A stretch of 24,050 bases of DNA from assembly GCA_900768265.1 (NCBI GenBank), contig CAAGCF010000022.1, forward strand, positions 1 through 24,050, in the 5' to 3' direction. The number at the start of each line of letters is the position of its first letter. Positions within the stretch are counted from its first letter, which is position 1. Of the stretch, positions 14,579 to 21,960 are shown in pieces. Both the position numbers and the translations under genes were made by a program. The notes beneath the pieces are model-generated. The model was not told the origin of the DNA. It saw nothing but the letters and a program-made list of their open reading frames with translations, and searched no databases. This DNA is from an uncultured Collinsella sp. (lineage in GTDB: Bacteria; Actinomycetota; Coriobacteriia; Coriobacteriales; Coriobacteriaceae).

Positions 14579-14591
14579 AGGTATACTTACT
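14576..14591. promoter_or_regulatory. Candidate operator for the GntR/HutC regulator
   Basis: A 16-base near-palindrome centred on GTATAC (14 of 16 symmetric positions) directly downstream of the gntR -10. Its left part, TAGTA-N2-TATA, is shared with the divergent PTS promoter. HutC-type regulators commonly bind GT/AC-bounded AT-centred palindromes and repress their own gene. Confidence 0.4.
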
Positions 14592-14623
14592 TTTACCACT
14601 ATTCATGTTAGAGAGGGGGTTCC

Positions 14624-15343
14624 ATGATTCCCAAATATGAGTCAATAGCTGCGGATATTCGTCGCAGCATCGAGGATGGCGCCCTTAAGCCGGGCGACAA
14701 ACTGCCCACCGTCGTTGAGTTCTGCGAGCTGTATGGCGTTTCCAAAATCACCGTCAAGCGCGCGATTGAGCAGATTACCGAGGAAGGCTTGGTCACCAGT
14801 CGTCGTGGATCGGGCACCTACGTCAAAGACACCGCGGGGCTTCCCGGCAAAGCGTTTTTCCAGGGCAAGAATGACCGCGCCCAAGGCTTTTCGTACGAGC
14901 ATCGCGGCGAGAAGGTCGCCTCGGTGGTCTACGATTTCTCGATCGTCAATCCACCGGCCGAAGTTGCCACCCAGCTGGGAATGGCCGAAGACGACTTTGC
15001 CTATCACATCGTGCGCGTACGCGAGGTCGATGGCCTGCCCATCGTTATCGAGTACACCTATATGCCGCTCGAGCTGATCCCGGGTCTTAAGAAAAAAGAC
15101 CTGTACGGATCGGTCTATAGCTATATCCGCGAGCAATGCGGACTTAAGATCTCGAGCTTCCACCGCACCATCCGTGCCGTGGCGGCAACCGAGGAAGAGG
15201 CCGAGCGCCTGGACACCAAGCCCGGCTCTCCCCTGCTCGAGCTCAACCAGATTGGCTTTTTGGACAGCGGCGCCGCGTTTGAGTACTCGATTTCGCGCAA
15301 CGTCGGCGACCGTTTTGAGCTGCACAACGTGACGTTGGCTTAA
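14624..15343 (+). CDS. GntR-family (HutC/UTRA) transcriptional regulator
   Basis: Sugar-responsive DNA-binding regulator. The 239-residue protein has an N-terminal winged helix-turn-helix (about 5-70) with the GntR pattern GALKPGDKLPTVVEFCELYG, VSKITVKRAIEQI and the RRGSGTYV wing. A UTRA effector domain follows (about 90-235), including a GLPIVIEYTYMPLELIPGL segment and the C-terminal FEYSISRNVGDRFEL strand. HutC-subfamily proteins of this type usually sense phosphosugars. GAGAGGGGG precedes the ATG. It is transcribed divergently from the beta-glucoside PTS operon across a 301-bp shared region, so it is the natural candidate regulator of that operon. manA follows on the same strand. Confidence 0.95.
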   Translation: MIPKYESIAADIRRSIEDGALKPGDKLPTVVEFCELYGVSKITVKRAIEQITEEGLVTSRRGSGTYVKDTAGLPGKAFFQGKNDRAQGFSYEHRGEKVASVVYDFSIVNPPAEVATQLGMAEDDFAYHIVRVREVDGLPIVIEYTYMPLELIPGLKKKDLYGSVYSYIREQCGLKISSFHRTIRAVAATEEEAERLDTKPGSPLLELNQIGFLDSGAAFEYSISRNVGDRFELHNVTLA

Positions 15344-15415
15344 GTTTGTAATCCGGCGGGCGCTTGCTTTGAACCGTTTCGCGCAGCGCCTGCGCAACCT
15401 GATGGGGGTATGCAC

Positions 15416-16348
15416 ATGTCCGATTTGATTAAACTCACGCCGATCTTCCACGAGAAGATTTGGGGCGGCCGCCAACTGGAGACCGTCTTTGGCTATGACA
15501 TTCCCGAGGGTCCCATCGGCGAGTGCTGGGCCATCTCGGCTCATCCCAACGGCGATTGCCAGATTGCCGAGGGTCCGTACGCCGGCCACACGCTGTCCTG
15601 GCTGTGGGCTGAGCACCGCGAGCTCTTTGGCAACTGCGAGGGCAAGGAGTTCCCGCTGCTCATTAAGATTCTGGACGCCAAGGACGACCTGTCGATTCAG
15701 ATCCACCCCAACGACGAGTACGCCGCCGAGCACGAGAACGGCAGCCTGGGCAAGACCGAGTGCTGGTACGTGCTGGATTGCGAGCCCGGCTCCACGATCA
15801 TCGTCGGCCAGCGTGCGCATGACCGCGCCGAGGCCGCGCAGATGATCGAGGAAGGCCGTTGGAACGAGATGCTCAACGTGCTGCCGATCCACAAGGGTGA
15901 CTTTTTCCAGATTGACTCCGGCACCGTGCACGCCATCAAGACCGGCACGCTGATTCTGGAGACGCAGCAGTCGAGCGACGTGACGTATCGTCTGTACGAC
16001 TACGACCGCCCGGGCACCGACGGCAAGCTGCGCCCACTTCACATTGAGCAGAGCCTCGACTGTATCGACTTTAACGCGCAGGCACCGACCGACGGTACCG
16101 TAACCGCACCCGAGGTTGATGGCGTAACCGAGCTCGAGTCCAACCCCTGCTACACCGTCGATCGCGTGCGCGTCAACGGCAGCAAGACCTTGGAGCAGCG
16201 CTGGCCCTTCATGTGCCTGTCGGTCATCGACGGCGAAGGCACCATCTGCGGCGACCCCGTCCACAAGGGCAGCCACCTGCTGGCCCCGAGCACCGTGGAC
16301 CAGATCGAACTCGAAGGCAAGATGGAACTGATCATCAGCCACCTGTAA
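15416..16348 (+). CDS. manA: Mannose-6-phosphate isomerase, class I
   Basis: Zinc enzyme interconverting mannose-6-phosphate and fructose-6-phosphate. The start at 15416 (MSDLIKLTPIF) is placed seven bases after GGGGG; the ATG six bases earlier sits too close to it. The 310-residue cupin protein shows the WGG motif (16-18) and the zinc ligands Q95 and H97 in IQIHPND, E115 in GKTECWY, and H172 in DSGTVHAI. The basic active-site region is VTYRLYDYDRPG. Its length of about 310 matches the short Firmicutes-type isomerases and not the E. coli form of about 390. It lies 72 bp after gntR with only a small hairpin (GCGCAG-CGC-CTGCGC, 15381-15395) between, so it is probably cotranscribed. Confidence 0.95.
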   Translation: MSDLIKLTPIFHEKIWGGRQLETVFGYDIPEGPIGECWAISAHPNGDCQIAEGPYAGHTLSWLWAEHRELFGNCEGKEFPLLIKILDAKDDLSIQIHPNDEYAAEHENGSLGKTECWYVLDCEPGSTIIVGQRAHDRAEAAQMIEEGRWNEMLNVLPIHKGDFFQIDSGTVHAIKTGTLILETQQSSDVTYRLYDYDRPGTDGKLRPLHIEQSLDCIDFNAQAPTDGTVTAPEVDGVTELESNPCYTVDRVRVNGSKTLEQRWPFMCLSVIDGEGTICGDPVHKGSHLLAPSTVDQIELEGKMELIISHL

Positions 16349-16366
16349 GCTACCGATCCCCGAGCG

Positions 16367-16462
16367 CTCGCCGGGATGGGCGCGGGGTTTGGTCGCCTGC
16401 TCGGACAATCCTGCTCGCACGGAACTCGCAATCGACCAAACCCCGCGCCCCATCCAGGCGAG
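16367..16462. repeat. Long hairpin element after manA
   Basis: A 29-base arm (16367-16395) pairs with a 30-base arm (16433-16462) with one bulge and one mismatch, around a 37-base loop holding two CCTGCTCG direct repeats. The minus-strand sequence of 16386-16433 is related to 18610-18703 right of the nucleotidyltransferase cassette. No U-run follows on either strand. It is probably a mobile palindromic repeat. Confidence 0.75.
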
Positions 16463-16482
16463 CCTCCGACTAGCAACAACAA

Positions 16483-16503
16483 TCAAAACGCAACAAGGGG
16501 CTC
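16483..16503. repeat. 21-bp direct repeat, left copy, flanking the AbiE-like cassette
   Basis: Identical over 21 bases to 18450-18470 (core AAAACGCAACAAGGGGCTC). Each copy runs into a terminator-like hairpin. The two copies bracket the lower-GC two-gene cassette. Confidence 0.8.
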
Positions 16504-16529
16504 TTCCGTTCATCAACGGAAGAGCCCCT
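16496..16529 (-). terminator. Terminator of the AbiE-like cassette
   Basis: Perfect 15-bp stem (16496-16510 with 16515-16529) and a 4-base loop, 24 bp after the nucleotidyltransferase stop. On the minus strand it is followed by TGTTGCGTTTTG, a loose U-rich tract. It could also stop plus-strand readthrough from manA. Confidence 0.7.
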
Positions 16530-16553
16530 GCTATACATAACGAATCAAGGTGC

Positions 16554-17321
16554 CTATAGGTAGACCTTTTCGAGAAACGATAACGTGTCCTGAAGCCGAG
16601 CCCTTTCCTTACGGTTGGTCTGCCGATTTACATACGAAGTAAAGTCCGTAAGAAAATCCTCCGCATCAACCCTCATTTGCCCCGTTAGCTCCAAACGTGC
16701 TGAGGACGACAACAAACCGGCAAGTCGAGCAACATCTGAACGATGCTTCCGCCGATCTATATCGTTGCAATGACGCCCTTGTTCATAGCTCCTGTTGATA
16801 TCAATGTGCGCACGCATCTTGAGGGGGATGATATGGAGCGCATCGAGCAACGTGATGCCCTCTACGTTCGTTGCGTTGTCGCGAATAAATTCGTAGTAGC
16901 CATCGTCGAGAATAATGGCGGAAAGACTCGATATCGCCCCGTCAAAGGAAAGAGGAGCCACCTCGCTCATTTCGTCTTCGAGCACAAAATCGGGATGTCG
17001 GGCAAACAACTCGATTTGACCGGGATAGTCTAGGGCTCGCCTTGATCCTTTGGGCAAACAGAACCGATAGTAAGTGCACTTTCCATCGCCGACCTTTCCA
17101 ACCTCGTATCCAGCTGCTTTGATAAATGCCCACAATGCAGCGGCGAATTCAACGCCTTCCCCATCAACAATTACGACGACATCCAAATCTTCGGTTGCCC
17201 TAAACGAATCACCTTCGCTGTCAAATAGAACGCTGCAGGCCCCTCCACCAATAAGGACGTAACCACCTTTGCAACTGCTCATGGCGTCGGCAAATCGCTC
17301 TATTCCCTTCACTTTTGGCAT
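16554..17321 (-). CDS. Nucleotidyltransferase, AbiEii/DUF1814-like toxin candidate
   Basis: Putative NTP-transferase of the minimal or AbiEii-like group; characterised relatives inactivate growth by modifying RNA acceptors. The start at 17321 (MPKVKGIERF) is set by AGGAGGG four bases upstream; an open extension to 17417 is not supported. The 255 residues have the motif VLIGGGACSV (22-31), then RATEDLDVVV with D45 and D47, a third acidic strand IELFA (E104), and a C-terminal KMR and RKHRSDVARL helix pair (K168, K192, D196) as in AbiEii. It overlaps the upstream gene by 13 bp and is thus translationally coupled. Lower G+C than its neighbours indicates acquisition. Activity as a toxin is inferred. 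Confidence 0.78.
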   Translation of the reverse strand: MPKVKGIERFADAMSSCKGGYVLIGGGACSVLFDSEGDSFRATEDLDVVVIVDGEGVEFAAALWAFIKAAGYEVGKVGDGKCTYYRFCLPKGSRRALDYPGQIELFARHPDFVLEDEMSEVAPLSFDGAISSLSAIILDDGYYEFIRDNATNVEGITLLDALHIIPLKMRAHIDINRSYEQGRHCNDIDRRKHRSDVARLAGLLSSSARLELTGQMRVDAEDFLTDFTSYVNRQTNRKERARLQDTLSFLEKVYL

Positions 17322-18337
17322 ATCGCCCTCCTGAGCTGTTCGACCGCATCGAGCAGACGGTCGTCTTTGTAATTCGTTTTTGCGCAGGCAACGTATAAGG
17401 AGAACGGGTCGACACATTGCAAACCCGTCGTGTCAAAACTAACATCGAACGGCTCGTCCACGGGATACGACCAGACCTCAATCTCGATAGCAGCTGGTTC
17501 GTACCACTGGGCCTCCAGCCATTTGTCGCCCATATGCTCTTTTAAGGCCTCTAGCTGATACTTTTCGAGAGCAATGGTTGGAGCAGAGTCTTCATGGGCA
17601 AGGTCGGACATATAGCTAAGGGCAGACACACCGGAAAGCAGCGCATCAACGGCCCGCAATTCTACCCTGTTGATTGTCCCCTTAAGCCGAATGCGTTCTA
17701 TAACTGGCGTGCGAAGATAGTCCTCAAACCCATCCAGCAACGTCTCGGTCGACAGCCCGGCGTCGCACAATATACGCTTTTTGCCGTCACGCATAATCAG
17801 CCCAGGAGCTATAGCGGCGATTTCTGAAAGATAGCCGCTGACGCTTGCCGCGCTTTTGCCACACAGACGCGCCAGGTCGCCGGCGGAGCAGTCAACCCAT
17901 CGTCCCGCAATGAGATTTAGAACGATTCGTTGAGATTGGGGCGAAAGCGGGGCAGCAAGAGAAGCACCCAGCACCTCATCGGAAATAACGGCTCCGATAA
18001 ACGGCAGAAACGCATTTCGCTCATCTCGGATATATGCAAGCCCCTCCGAAGAAAGCGCGCGCATAAAACCTAAATCCATAGCATCCCAGCAAATTGCCAC
18101 CGGGCGAGCATCTATCTTGCGCACTGCATTGACGAGATTTCGCGCCGAAATGACACTGGGCGGTTCTTTTGGTTCCGCAACAATAAAACGGCCTTGCTCA
18201 GACATGCCGAGTCGTGCCAAGCGAAGCGAAAACCGCTCAAGATACATGCGAGGAATCTGCATATCAACTGGCTCTGAGTCGATGGCGAGCTCTAAAGAGA
18301 AGAGTCTTTTAGGGAGACAATTTAGCAGCATGTCCAC
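17309..18337 (-). CDS. Winged-helix protein, candidate antitoxin/regulator partner of the nucleotidyltransferase
   Basis: A 342-residue protein of a family I recognise only as a putative regulator. It has an N-terminal mixed domain (1-125, ending DERNAFLPFIGAVI). A winged helix-turn-helix follows (about 136-190: QRIVLNLIAG, AGDLARLCGKSAASVSGYL, basic wing MRDGKKRIL). The C-terminal part is conserved in type, with EIEVWSYP, VDPFSLYVA and DDRLLDAVEQL. It is not a textbook AbiEi, but position and coupling match an AbiEi-AbiEii pair. The start is GTG at 18337 or ATG at 18331; neither has a strong ribosome-binding site. The promoter and inverted repeats upstream suggest self-repression. Codon use and GC are lower than in flanking genes. 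Confidence 0.7.
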   Translation of the reverse strand: MDMLLNCLPKRLFSLELAIDSEPVDMQIPRMYLERFSLRLARLGMSEQGRFIVAEPKEPPSVISARNLVNAVRKIDARPVAICWDAMDLGFMRALSSEGLAYIRDERNAFLPFIGAVISDEVLGASLAAPLSPQSQRIVLNLIAGRWVDCSAGDLARLCGKSAASVSGYLSEIAAIAPGLIMRDGKKRILCDAGLSTETLLDGFEDYLRTPVIERIRLKGTINRVELRAVDALLSGVSALSYMSDLAHEDSAPTIALEKYQLEALKEHMGDKWLEAQWYEPAAIEIEVWSYPVDEPFDVSFDTTGLQCVDPFSLYVACAKTNYKDDRLLDAVEQLRRAICQK

Positions 18338-18349
18338 GCACCGTTTTCA

Positions 18350-18379
18350 TTTCAGTTACATTTTAGTATCTATCTGAAA
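18350..18379. promoter_or_regulatory. Inverted repeat between promoter and start of the AbiE-like cassette
   Basis: TTTCAG-N18-CTGAAA spans the presumed start point and touches the -10. Possible autoregulatory operator. Confidence 0.4.
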
Positions 18380-18406
18380 TTATACTGAATCGTATAAAAT
18401 CATCAA
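18379..18406 (-). promoter_or_regulatory. Promoter of the AbiE-like cassette
   Basis: Minus-strand -10 is a consensus TATAAT (18379-18384). The -35 is TTGATG (18401-18406, 4/6) with a 16-base spacer. The -35 is supplied by one unit of the heptamer tandem repeat. The -10 overlaps an inverted repeat TATAC-N6-GTATA (18381-18396), a plausible site for the winged-helix protein. The leader would be about 35 bases. Confidence 0.55.
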
Positions 18407-18432
18407 TCATCAATCATCAATCATCAATCATC
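18398..18432. repeat. Heptamer tandem repeat (AATCATC)x5
   Basis: Five perfect head-to-tail copies of AATCATC, with two further bases of a sixth. They are placed just upstream of and within the -35 of the AbiE-like promoter. Every unit carries a TTGATGA hexamer-like -35 on the minus strand. Such simple repeats change copy number by slippage. Confidence 0.92.
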
Positions 18433-18449
18433 AAAGCCAAGCGCACCAT

Positions 18450-18470
18450 TCAAAACGCAACAAGGGGCTC
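18450..18470. repeat. 21-bp direct repeat, right copy, flanking the AbiE-like cassette
   Basis: Exact copy of 16483-16503. It leads into a hairpin (18462-18477 with 18482-18496; about 14 bp paired with one mismatch and one bulge) resembling the left terminator but with diverged stem bases. Confidence 0.8.
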
Positions 18471-18535
18471 CCCCGTTCTTTAACGGGGACCCCCTTGCCA
18501 TGTCTAAGTATTCAGCCCACCCGGCTCTCCAGACC

Positions 18536-18564
18536 AAAAAGCGAACGAGCAGAGCGACGTTCGC
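18536..18564 (-). terminator. Rho-independent terminator
   Basis: GCGAACG/CGTTCGC 7-bp stem (18541-18547 with 18558-18564), followed on the minus strand by TTTTT (18536-18540). A backstop for transcripts from pcrA before the AbiE-like cassette. Confidence 0.65.
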
Positions 18565-18609
18565 AAGCAACGTTATCCAAGGACCTGGGCGGGCGTATAG
18601 GGCAACATC

Positions 18610-18703
18610 GATCGCGAGTTCCGCACGCAAAGGAGGCCACTTAATGTGGCCTCCGTCTTGCGCAGGACTGCCCGAGCAGGCAACCAAAGCCCCCGGCGCG
18701 CCC
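18610..18703 (+). repeat. Composite repeat with inserted hairpin
   Basis: Related to the minus strand of 16386-16433: shared blocks GCGAGTTCCG, AGGA-TG-CCGAGCAGGC and ACCAAA-CCCC. This copy carries about 34 extra bases holding a perfect 9-bp hairpin GGAGGCCAC-TTAAT-GTGGCCTCC (18632-18654) bounded by CGCAA/TTGCG. Part of the gene-free stretch 18338-18820, which otherwise holds only the repeats, promoter and terminators listed. Confidence 0.65.
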
Positions 18704-18722
18704 GCCTAGCCGGATGTACGGG

Positions 18723-18815
18723 TTTTCCAGGTGCGGCAGATCGGCCTGAAAGAGGAGGGCATAGACCTTGAGGTCATGCCCGACGATTGAAGGCCGAGGT
18801 GCCGTGCCTGGGAAA
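18723..18815 (-). repeat. Long imperfect hairpin after pcrA, probable terminator
   Basis: About 44-base arms pair at roughly three quarters of positions. The core is perfect: GGGCAT-A-GACC / GGTC-ATGCCC around TTGA (18757-18781). It starts 6 bp after the pcrA stop. The core closely resembles the hairpin after uppP (21990-22030). The inner stem is followed on the minus strand by TCCTCTTTC, a modest U-rich run. Confidence 0.65.
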
Positions 18816-18820
18816 GCCGC

Positions 18821-21718
18821 CTAGGTCAGTTTCACTATAGGCGCAAAGCCCTTCATGAGCTTTTTGGTCTGGCCGGTCTTTTCGAATTGAACCTCGATCA
18901 TATCTCCGGCGACCGAAATCACAGTACCCGTGCCAAAGGTCTTATGGCTCACGGTATCGCCCGCGGCAAAGTCCTGCGACGCGCTGGCGCGATCGACCTT
19001 GCGCTCCACCGTCGGGGACACCTTGGGCGAGGGCTTTTTGGCTCGCGGCGCGCCCGAGCCAAAGGTCGAGGCAACACGGCCGGCATCGGGCGAAACCCCA
19101 CGATGGCGCTCGGTCCCGTAGCTGCTGCCGCCAAAGAAATCGTCAAAGCTCGATCCGCCGCGCGAACCGGAACCGCCGGTCGAGCGCGTATGCGAACCGA
19201 ACACCTTGCCGCCATACATATCCGAGCCCATGCCCGAGCCAAAGGTGCCGTGACGGTCGCCGCGCTTCTCCCAGCCCGTTCCCTCAAAACCGGCAGAACC
19301 GATACCGCTAAACTCGATATCCTCAAACGGAATCTCGTTGAGGAAGCGCGAACGCGGGTTGGCAGACGTTGAGCCGTACGTGCGACGCGTGGCCGCATAG
19401 GTCAAGAACAGACGCTTACGGGCGCGCGTGATGGCGACGTAGGCCAGGCGACGCTCTTCCTCGAGCTTGCCCGGATCATCGCTGCCGCCAAAGTCGTGCA
19501 CGTGCGGGAAGATGCCCTCCTCCATGCCGGCCACGAACACCGCCGGGAACTCCAGACCCTTGGCGGAGTGGATGGTCATCATGGTGATGGCGTGCGTCTC
19601 GCCGGCCAGGGAATCCAAGTCGGAGCGCAGGGCCAACCACTCCATGAGCGCCGGCAGCGCCTTGCAGGTGAGCGGACCATAGGTGCGCTCGATCTCGTCG
19701 GCATGGACGGCACCCGCCGGCAGCTCCGTCGGCGCGGCATATGCGTTGCCCGCGATGGCGGCAGCCAGGGCGTCCTGCGGCGAGAGTGCCGGAGCGGCCA
19801 GGCTATCGAGCGGATTGGTGCCCGCGGCGTCACGAGCGCCGACGAGTGCCTCAAACGAAGACGCGGGCGCGGACGGTCCCGGCTCGGGCGCAGGCGCACT
19901 CACCACGACGGGCTCGGGCTCGGCATTGGCAGGCACATCGGCAACACCGGCTGCGCGCAGCTCTTCCAAGCTCTCGAGCGTGCCCTCGATATCCTCGTGC
20001 GTCTCCTCAAATTCGGCGGCAACGCCCAGGAATTCTTGGATGTTCTCGGCGCGGCTCTCGGATTCCATGGTGCCCTCGGCGCGAAAAGCCTGCAGCAGGC
20101 CCGTCTTATCGACAATCATCTCAACGACGTCCTTGAGTTCGCCGTCCATACGACGCCCCTCGCGCACCAGCGACACAAAGCTCGACAGGCCATTGCGCAC
20201 CTTCGCGCTAAACATGCCGGTCTCGGCGCACGCGATCTCGCAGGCCTGGAAGAACGAGCAGCGGTTGTCGCGCGCCAGCTGCTCGATCTTTTGGATCGAG
20301 GTAGAGCCGATGCCGCGACGCGGCGTGTTGATGACGCGCTTGACGCTCATCTCGTCGGCCGGGTTCACGATCATCTTGAGGTAGGCCATGACGTCGCGGA
20401 TCTCGGCGCGGTCGAAGAATCGCGTGCCGCCCACGATTTTATAGGGCACGCCCGCGCGCAGGAACATATCTTCGAGAATACGCGACTGGGCGTTGGTGCG
20501 GTAGAACACGGCGATATCGTCGTAGCTCGTACCCTTGGCATGCAGTTTTTCGATCTCGCCGGCAATCCAGCGGCCCTCATCGCGCTCGTCGCTCGCCTGG
20601 AAGGCCTGGATCTTCTCGCCATCGCCCTCGGCCGTAAACAGGCGCTTGTCCTTGCGCTGCGAGTTGTGGCGCACCACGGCGTTGGCGGCGCTCAGGATAT
20701 GGCCCGTGGAGCGGTAGTTTTGCTCCAGCTTAACGGTCCTGCAGTTTTTGAAGTCCTGCTCAAAGTCCAAGATGTTGGTAATGTCGGCGCCGCGCCAGCT
20801 ATAAATGGACTGGTCATCGTCGCCTACGACCATGAGGTTTTGGTACTTGGCGGCCAGCAGGTTAGCGATTTCGTACTGGACGTGGTTGGTGTCCTGATAC
20901 TCGTCAACGCTAATGTAGCGGAAGCGCTCCTGGTACTTGTCGAGCACCTCGGGGCGGGTGCGCAGCAGCTCGAGCGTGCGCACGAGCAGGTCGTCGAAGT
21001 CCATGGCGTTGGCGGCACGCAGGCGACGCTCCAGCTCCAGGTAGACCTGCGCGGCCTTTTTGTCATTGGGGCTGTCGGCGGATTTGAGCATGTCCTCGGG
21101 GCCGATCATGGCGTTTTTGGCCGAGCTGATCTTGCTGCGGATCATGTTGATGGGGAACTGCTTTTGCTCGATGCCGAGCGCCTGCATAATATCGCGCACC
21201 ATGCGCTTTGAGTCGTCGTCATCGTAGATGGTGAACTGACCGGTGTAGCCCAGCAAGTCGGCGTCTTCGCGCAGCATGCGCACGCACATGGCGTGGAAGG
21301 TGCACACCCACATGCCGCGGGTACCGCTGGGGATGAGCGCCGCCAGACGCTCGCGCATCTCGGCCGCGGCCTTGTTGGTAAACGTGATGGCGAGAACCTG
21401 CCAAGGCTTAACGCCCAGGTCGCCGAGCATATGTGCGATGCGGAAGGTCAGAACGCGGGTCTTGCCCGAGCCGGCGCCGGCCAGGACCAGCAGCGGACCC
21501 TCGGTGGTCAGGACCGCCTCGCGCTGAGCGGGGTTAAGGCTGTCGATGTCGACGAGCGGCTTGGCGGGCTTGGGCGCCGGCGCGGGAGCGTCATAGATGT
21601 CGAGCGGGACGAGCTCGGGCTCTGGTGCGGCGGGGGCGGTGTACGCATCGAGCGGTACAGGCTCCGGCGCGGGCGGCACGGGCGCGGTGTTCTTTTCCCA
21701 GGGCAAGGGCTGGGTCAT
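18821..21718 (-). CDS. pcrA: ATP-dependent DNA helicase PcrA/UvrD (superfamily 1A)
   Basis: 3'-5' helicase for repair and for removing proteins from DNA. The start at 21718 (MTQPLPWEKN) has GAGGAG six bases upstream; the open frame to 21802 lacks support. In the 965-residue protein motif I is AGAGSGKT (80-87) and motif Ia is TFTNKAA. Motif II is DEYQDT (272-277), motif III is GDDDQSIYSWRG (about 299-310), motif IV is QNYRST (333-338), and motif VI is AYVAITRARKRL. The C-terminus has the PcrA Tudor-like domain (GDTVSHKTFGTGTV to the end). Two oddities are a proline-rich N-terminal extension with repeated PLDxYxAPA units and an Ala/Pro-rich insertion at about 583-692, just before LALRSDLDSL. 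Confidence 0.96.
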   Translation of the reverse strand: MTQPLPWEKNTAPVPPAPEPVPLDAYTAPAAPEPELVPLDIYDAPAPAPKPAKPLVDIDSLNPAQREAVLTTEGPLLVLAGAGSGKTRVLTFRIAHMLGDLGVKPWQVLAITFTNKAAAEMRERLAALIPSGTRGMWVCTFHAMCVRMLREDADLLGYTGQFTIYDDDDSKRMVRDIMQALGIEQKQFPINMIRSKISSAKNAMIGPEDMLKSADSPNDKKAAQVYLELERRLRAANAMDFDDLLVRTLELLRTRPEVLDKYQERFRYISVDEYQDTNHVQYEIANLLAAKYQNLMVVGDDDQSIYSWRGADITNILDFEQDFKNCRTVKLEQNYRSTGHILSAANAVVRHNSQRKDKRLFTAEGDGEKIQAFQASDERDEGRWIAGEIEKLHAKGTSYDDIAVFYRTNAQSRILEDMFLRAGVPYKIVGGTRFFDRAEIRDVMAYLKMIVNPADEMSVKRVINTPRRGIGSTSIQKIEQLARDNRCSFFQACEIACAETGMFSAKVRNGLSSFVSLVREGRRMDGELKDVVEMIVDKTGLLQAFRAEGTMESESRAENIQEFLGVAAEFEETHEDIEGTLESLEELRAAGVADVPANAEPEPVVVSAPAPEPGPSAPASSFEALVGARDAAGTNPLDSLAAPALSPQDALAAAIAGNAYAAPTELPAGAVHADEIERTYGPLTCKALPALMEWLALRSDLDSLAGETHAITMMTIHSAKGLEFPAVFVAGMEEGIFPHVHDFGGSDDPGKLEEERRLAYVAITRARKRLFLTYAATRRTYGSTSANPRSRFLNEIPFEDIEFSGIGSAGFEGTGWEKRGDRHGTFGSGMGSDMYGGKVFGSHTRSTGGSGSRGGSSFDDFFGGSSYGTERHRGVSPDAGRVASTFGSGAPRAKKPSPKVSPTVERKVDRASASQDFAAGDTVSHKTFGTGTVISVAGDMIEVQFEKTGQTKKLMKGFAPIVKLT

Positions 21719-21779
21719 GGGCGACTCCTCATCTGACAGACGGCGCGCCTGCGGGCAGCGCCATAGTTTGAGCCGTACC

Positions 21780-21810
21780 AGTATACCGAGCCGCGCGGAC
21801 ACCGACGCAA
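21780..21810 (-). promoter_or_regulatory. Candidate promoter of pcrA
   Basis: Minus-strand TATACT -10 (21780-21785) with TTGCGT (21805-21810) at a long 19-base spacing. The -10 is good and the -35 weak. The gap 21719-22074 otherwise contains the repeat at 21858-21924 and the long hairpin at 21961-22058. Confidence 0.3.
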
Positions 21811-21857
21811 ATCACACCGCGACTCCGTGCGCGATCGTCAGGCCCGCCCCAGCAGAT

Positions 21858-21924
21858 TTGGCGCAATGGGGTCAGGCTAGTCCGTACCACGTTGATGCAA
21901 AGAAACCTGAGCCCAATGCACCAA
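21858..21924. repeat. REP-like palindromic repeat, copy 2
   Basis: 21-base arms (21858-21878 with 21904-21924) pair at 17 of 21 positions. The segment 21892-21924 matches the repeat at 8331-8363 at 26 of 33 positions, and the left arm matches the opposite strand of that copy. It lies between pcrA and uppP. Confidence 0.65.
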
Positions 21925-21960
21925 TCACGGAGCCGCCGATGTCATAGCAACGGTAGCAAG

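Noticed and set aside
16367..16462. Long hairpin after manA as a standard Rho-independent terminator
   Set aside because: No U-run on either strand, and its sequence is shared with a second locus, so a repeat element explains it better.
18398..18432. Heptamer array considered as a CRISPR remnant
   Set aside because: Units are 7 bp, head-to-tail with no spacers, and no cas genes are present.
18379..18432. Repeat-number change altering the -35/-10 spacing
   Set aside because: The array lies upstream of the spacer; adding or losing units leaves the 16-base spacing unchanged, so any effect would be through upstream sequence or protein binding.
18498..18820. A hidden small gene in the gap between the cassette and pcrA
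   Set aside because: The open frames there are short, lack ribosome-binding sites and overlap hairpins and repeats.
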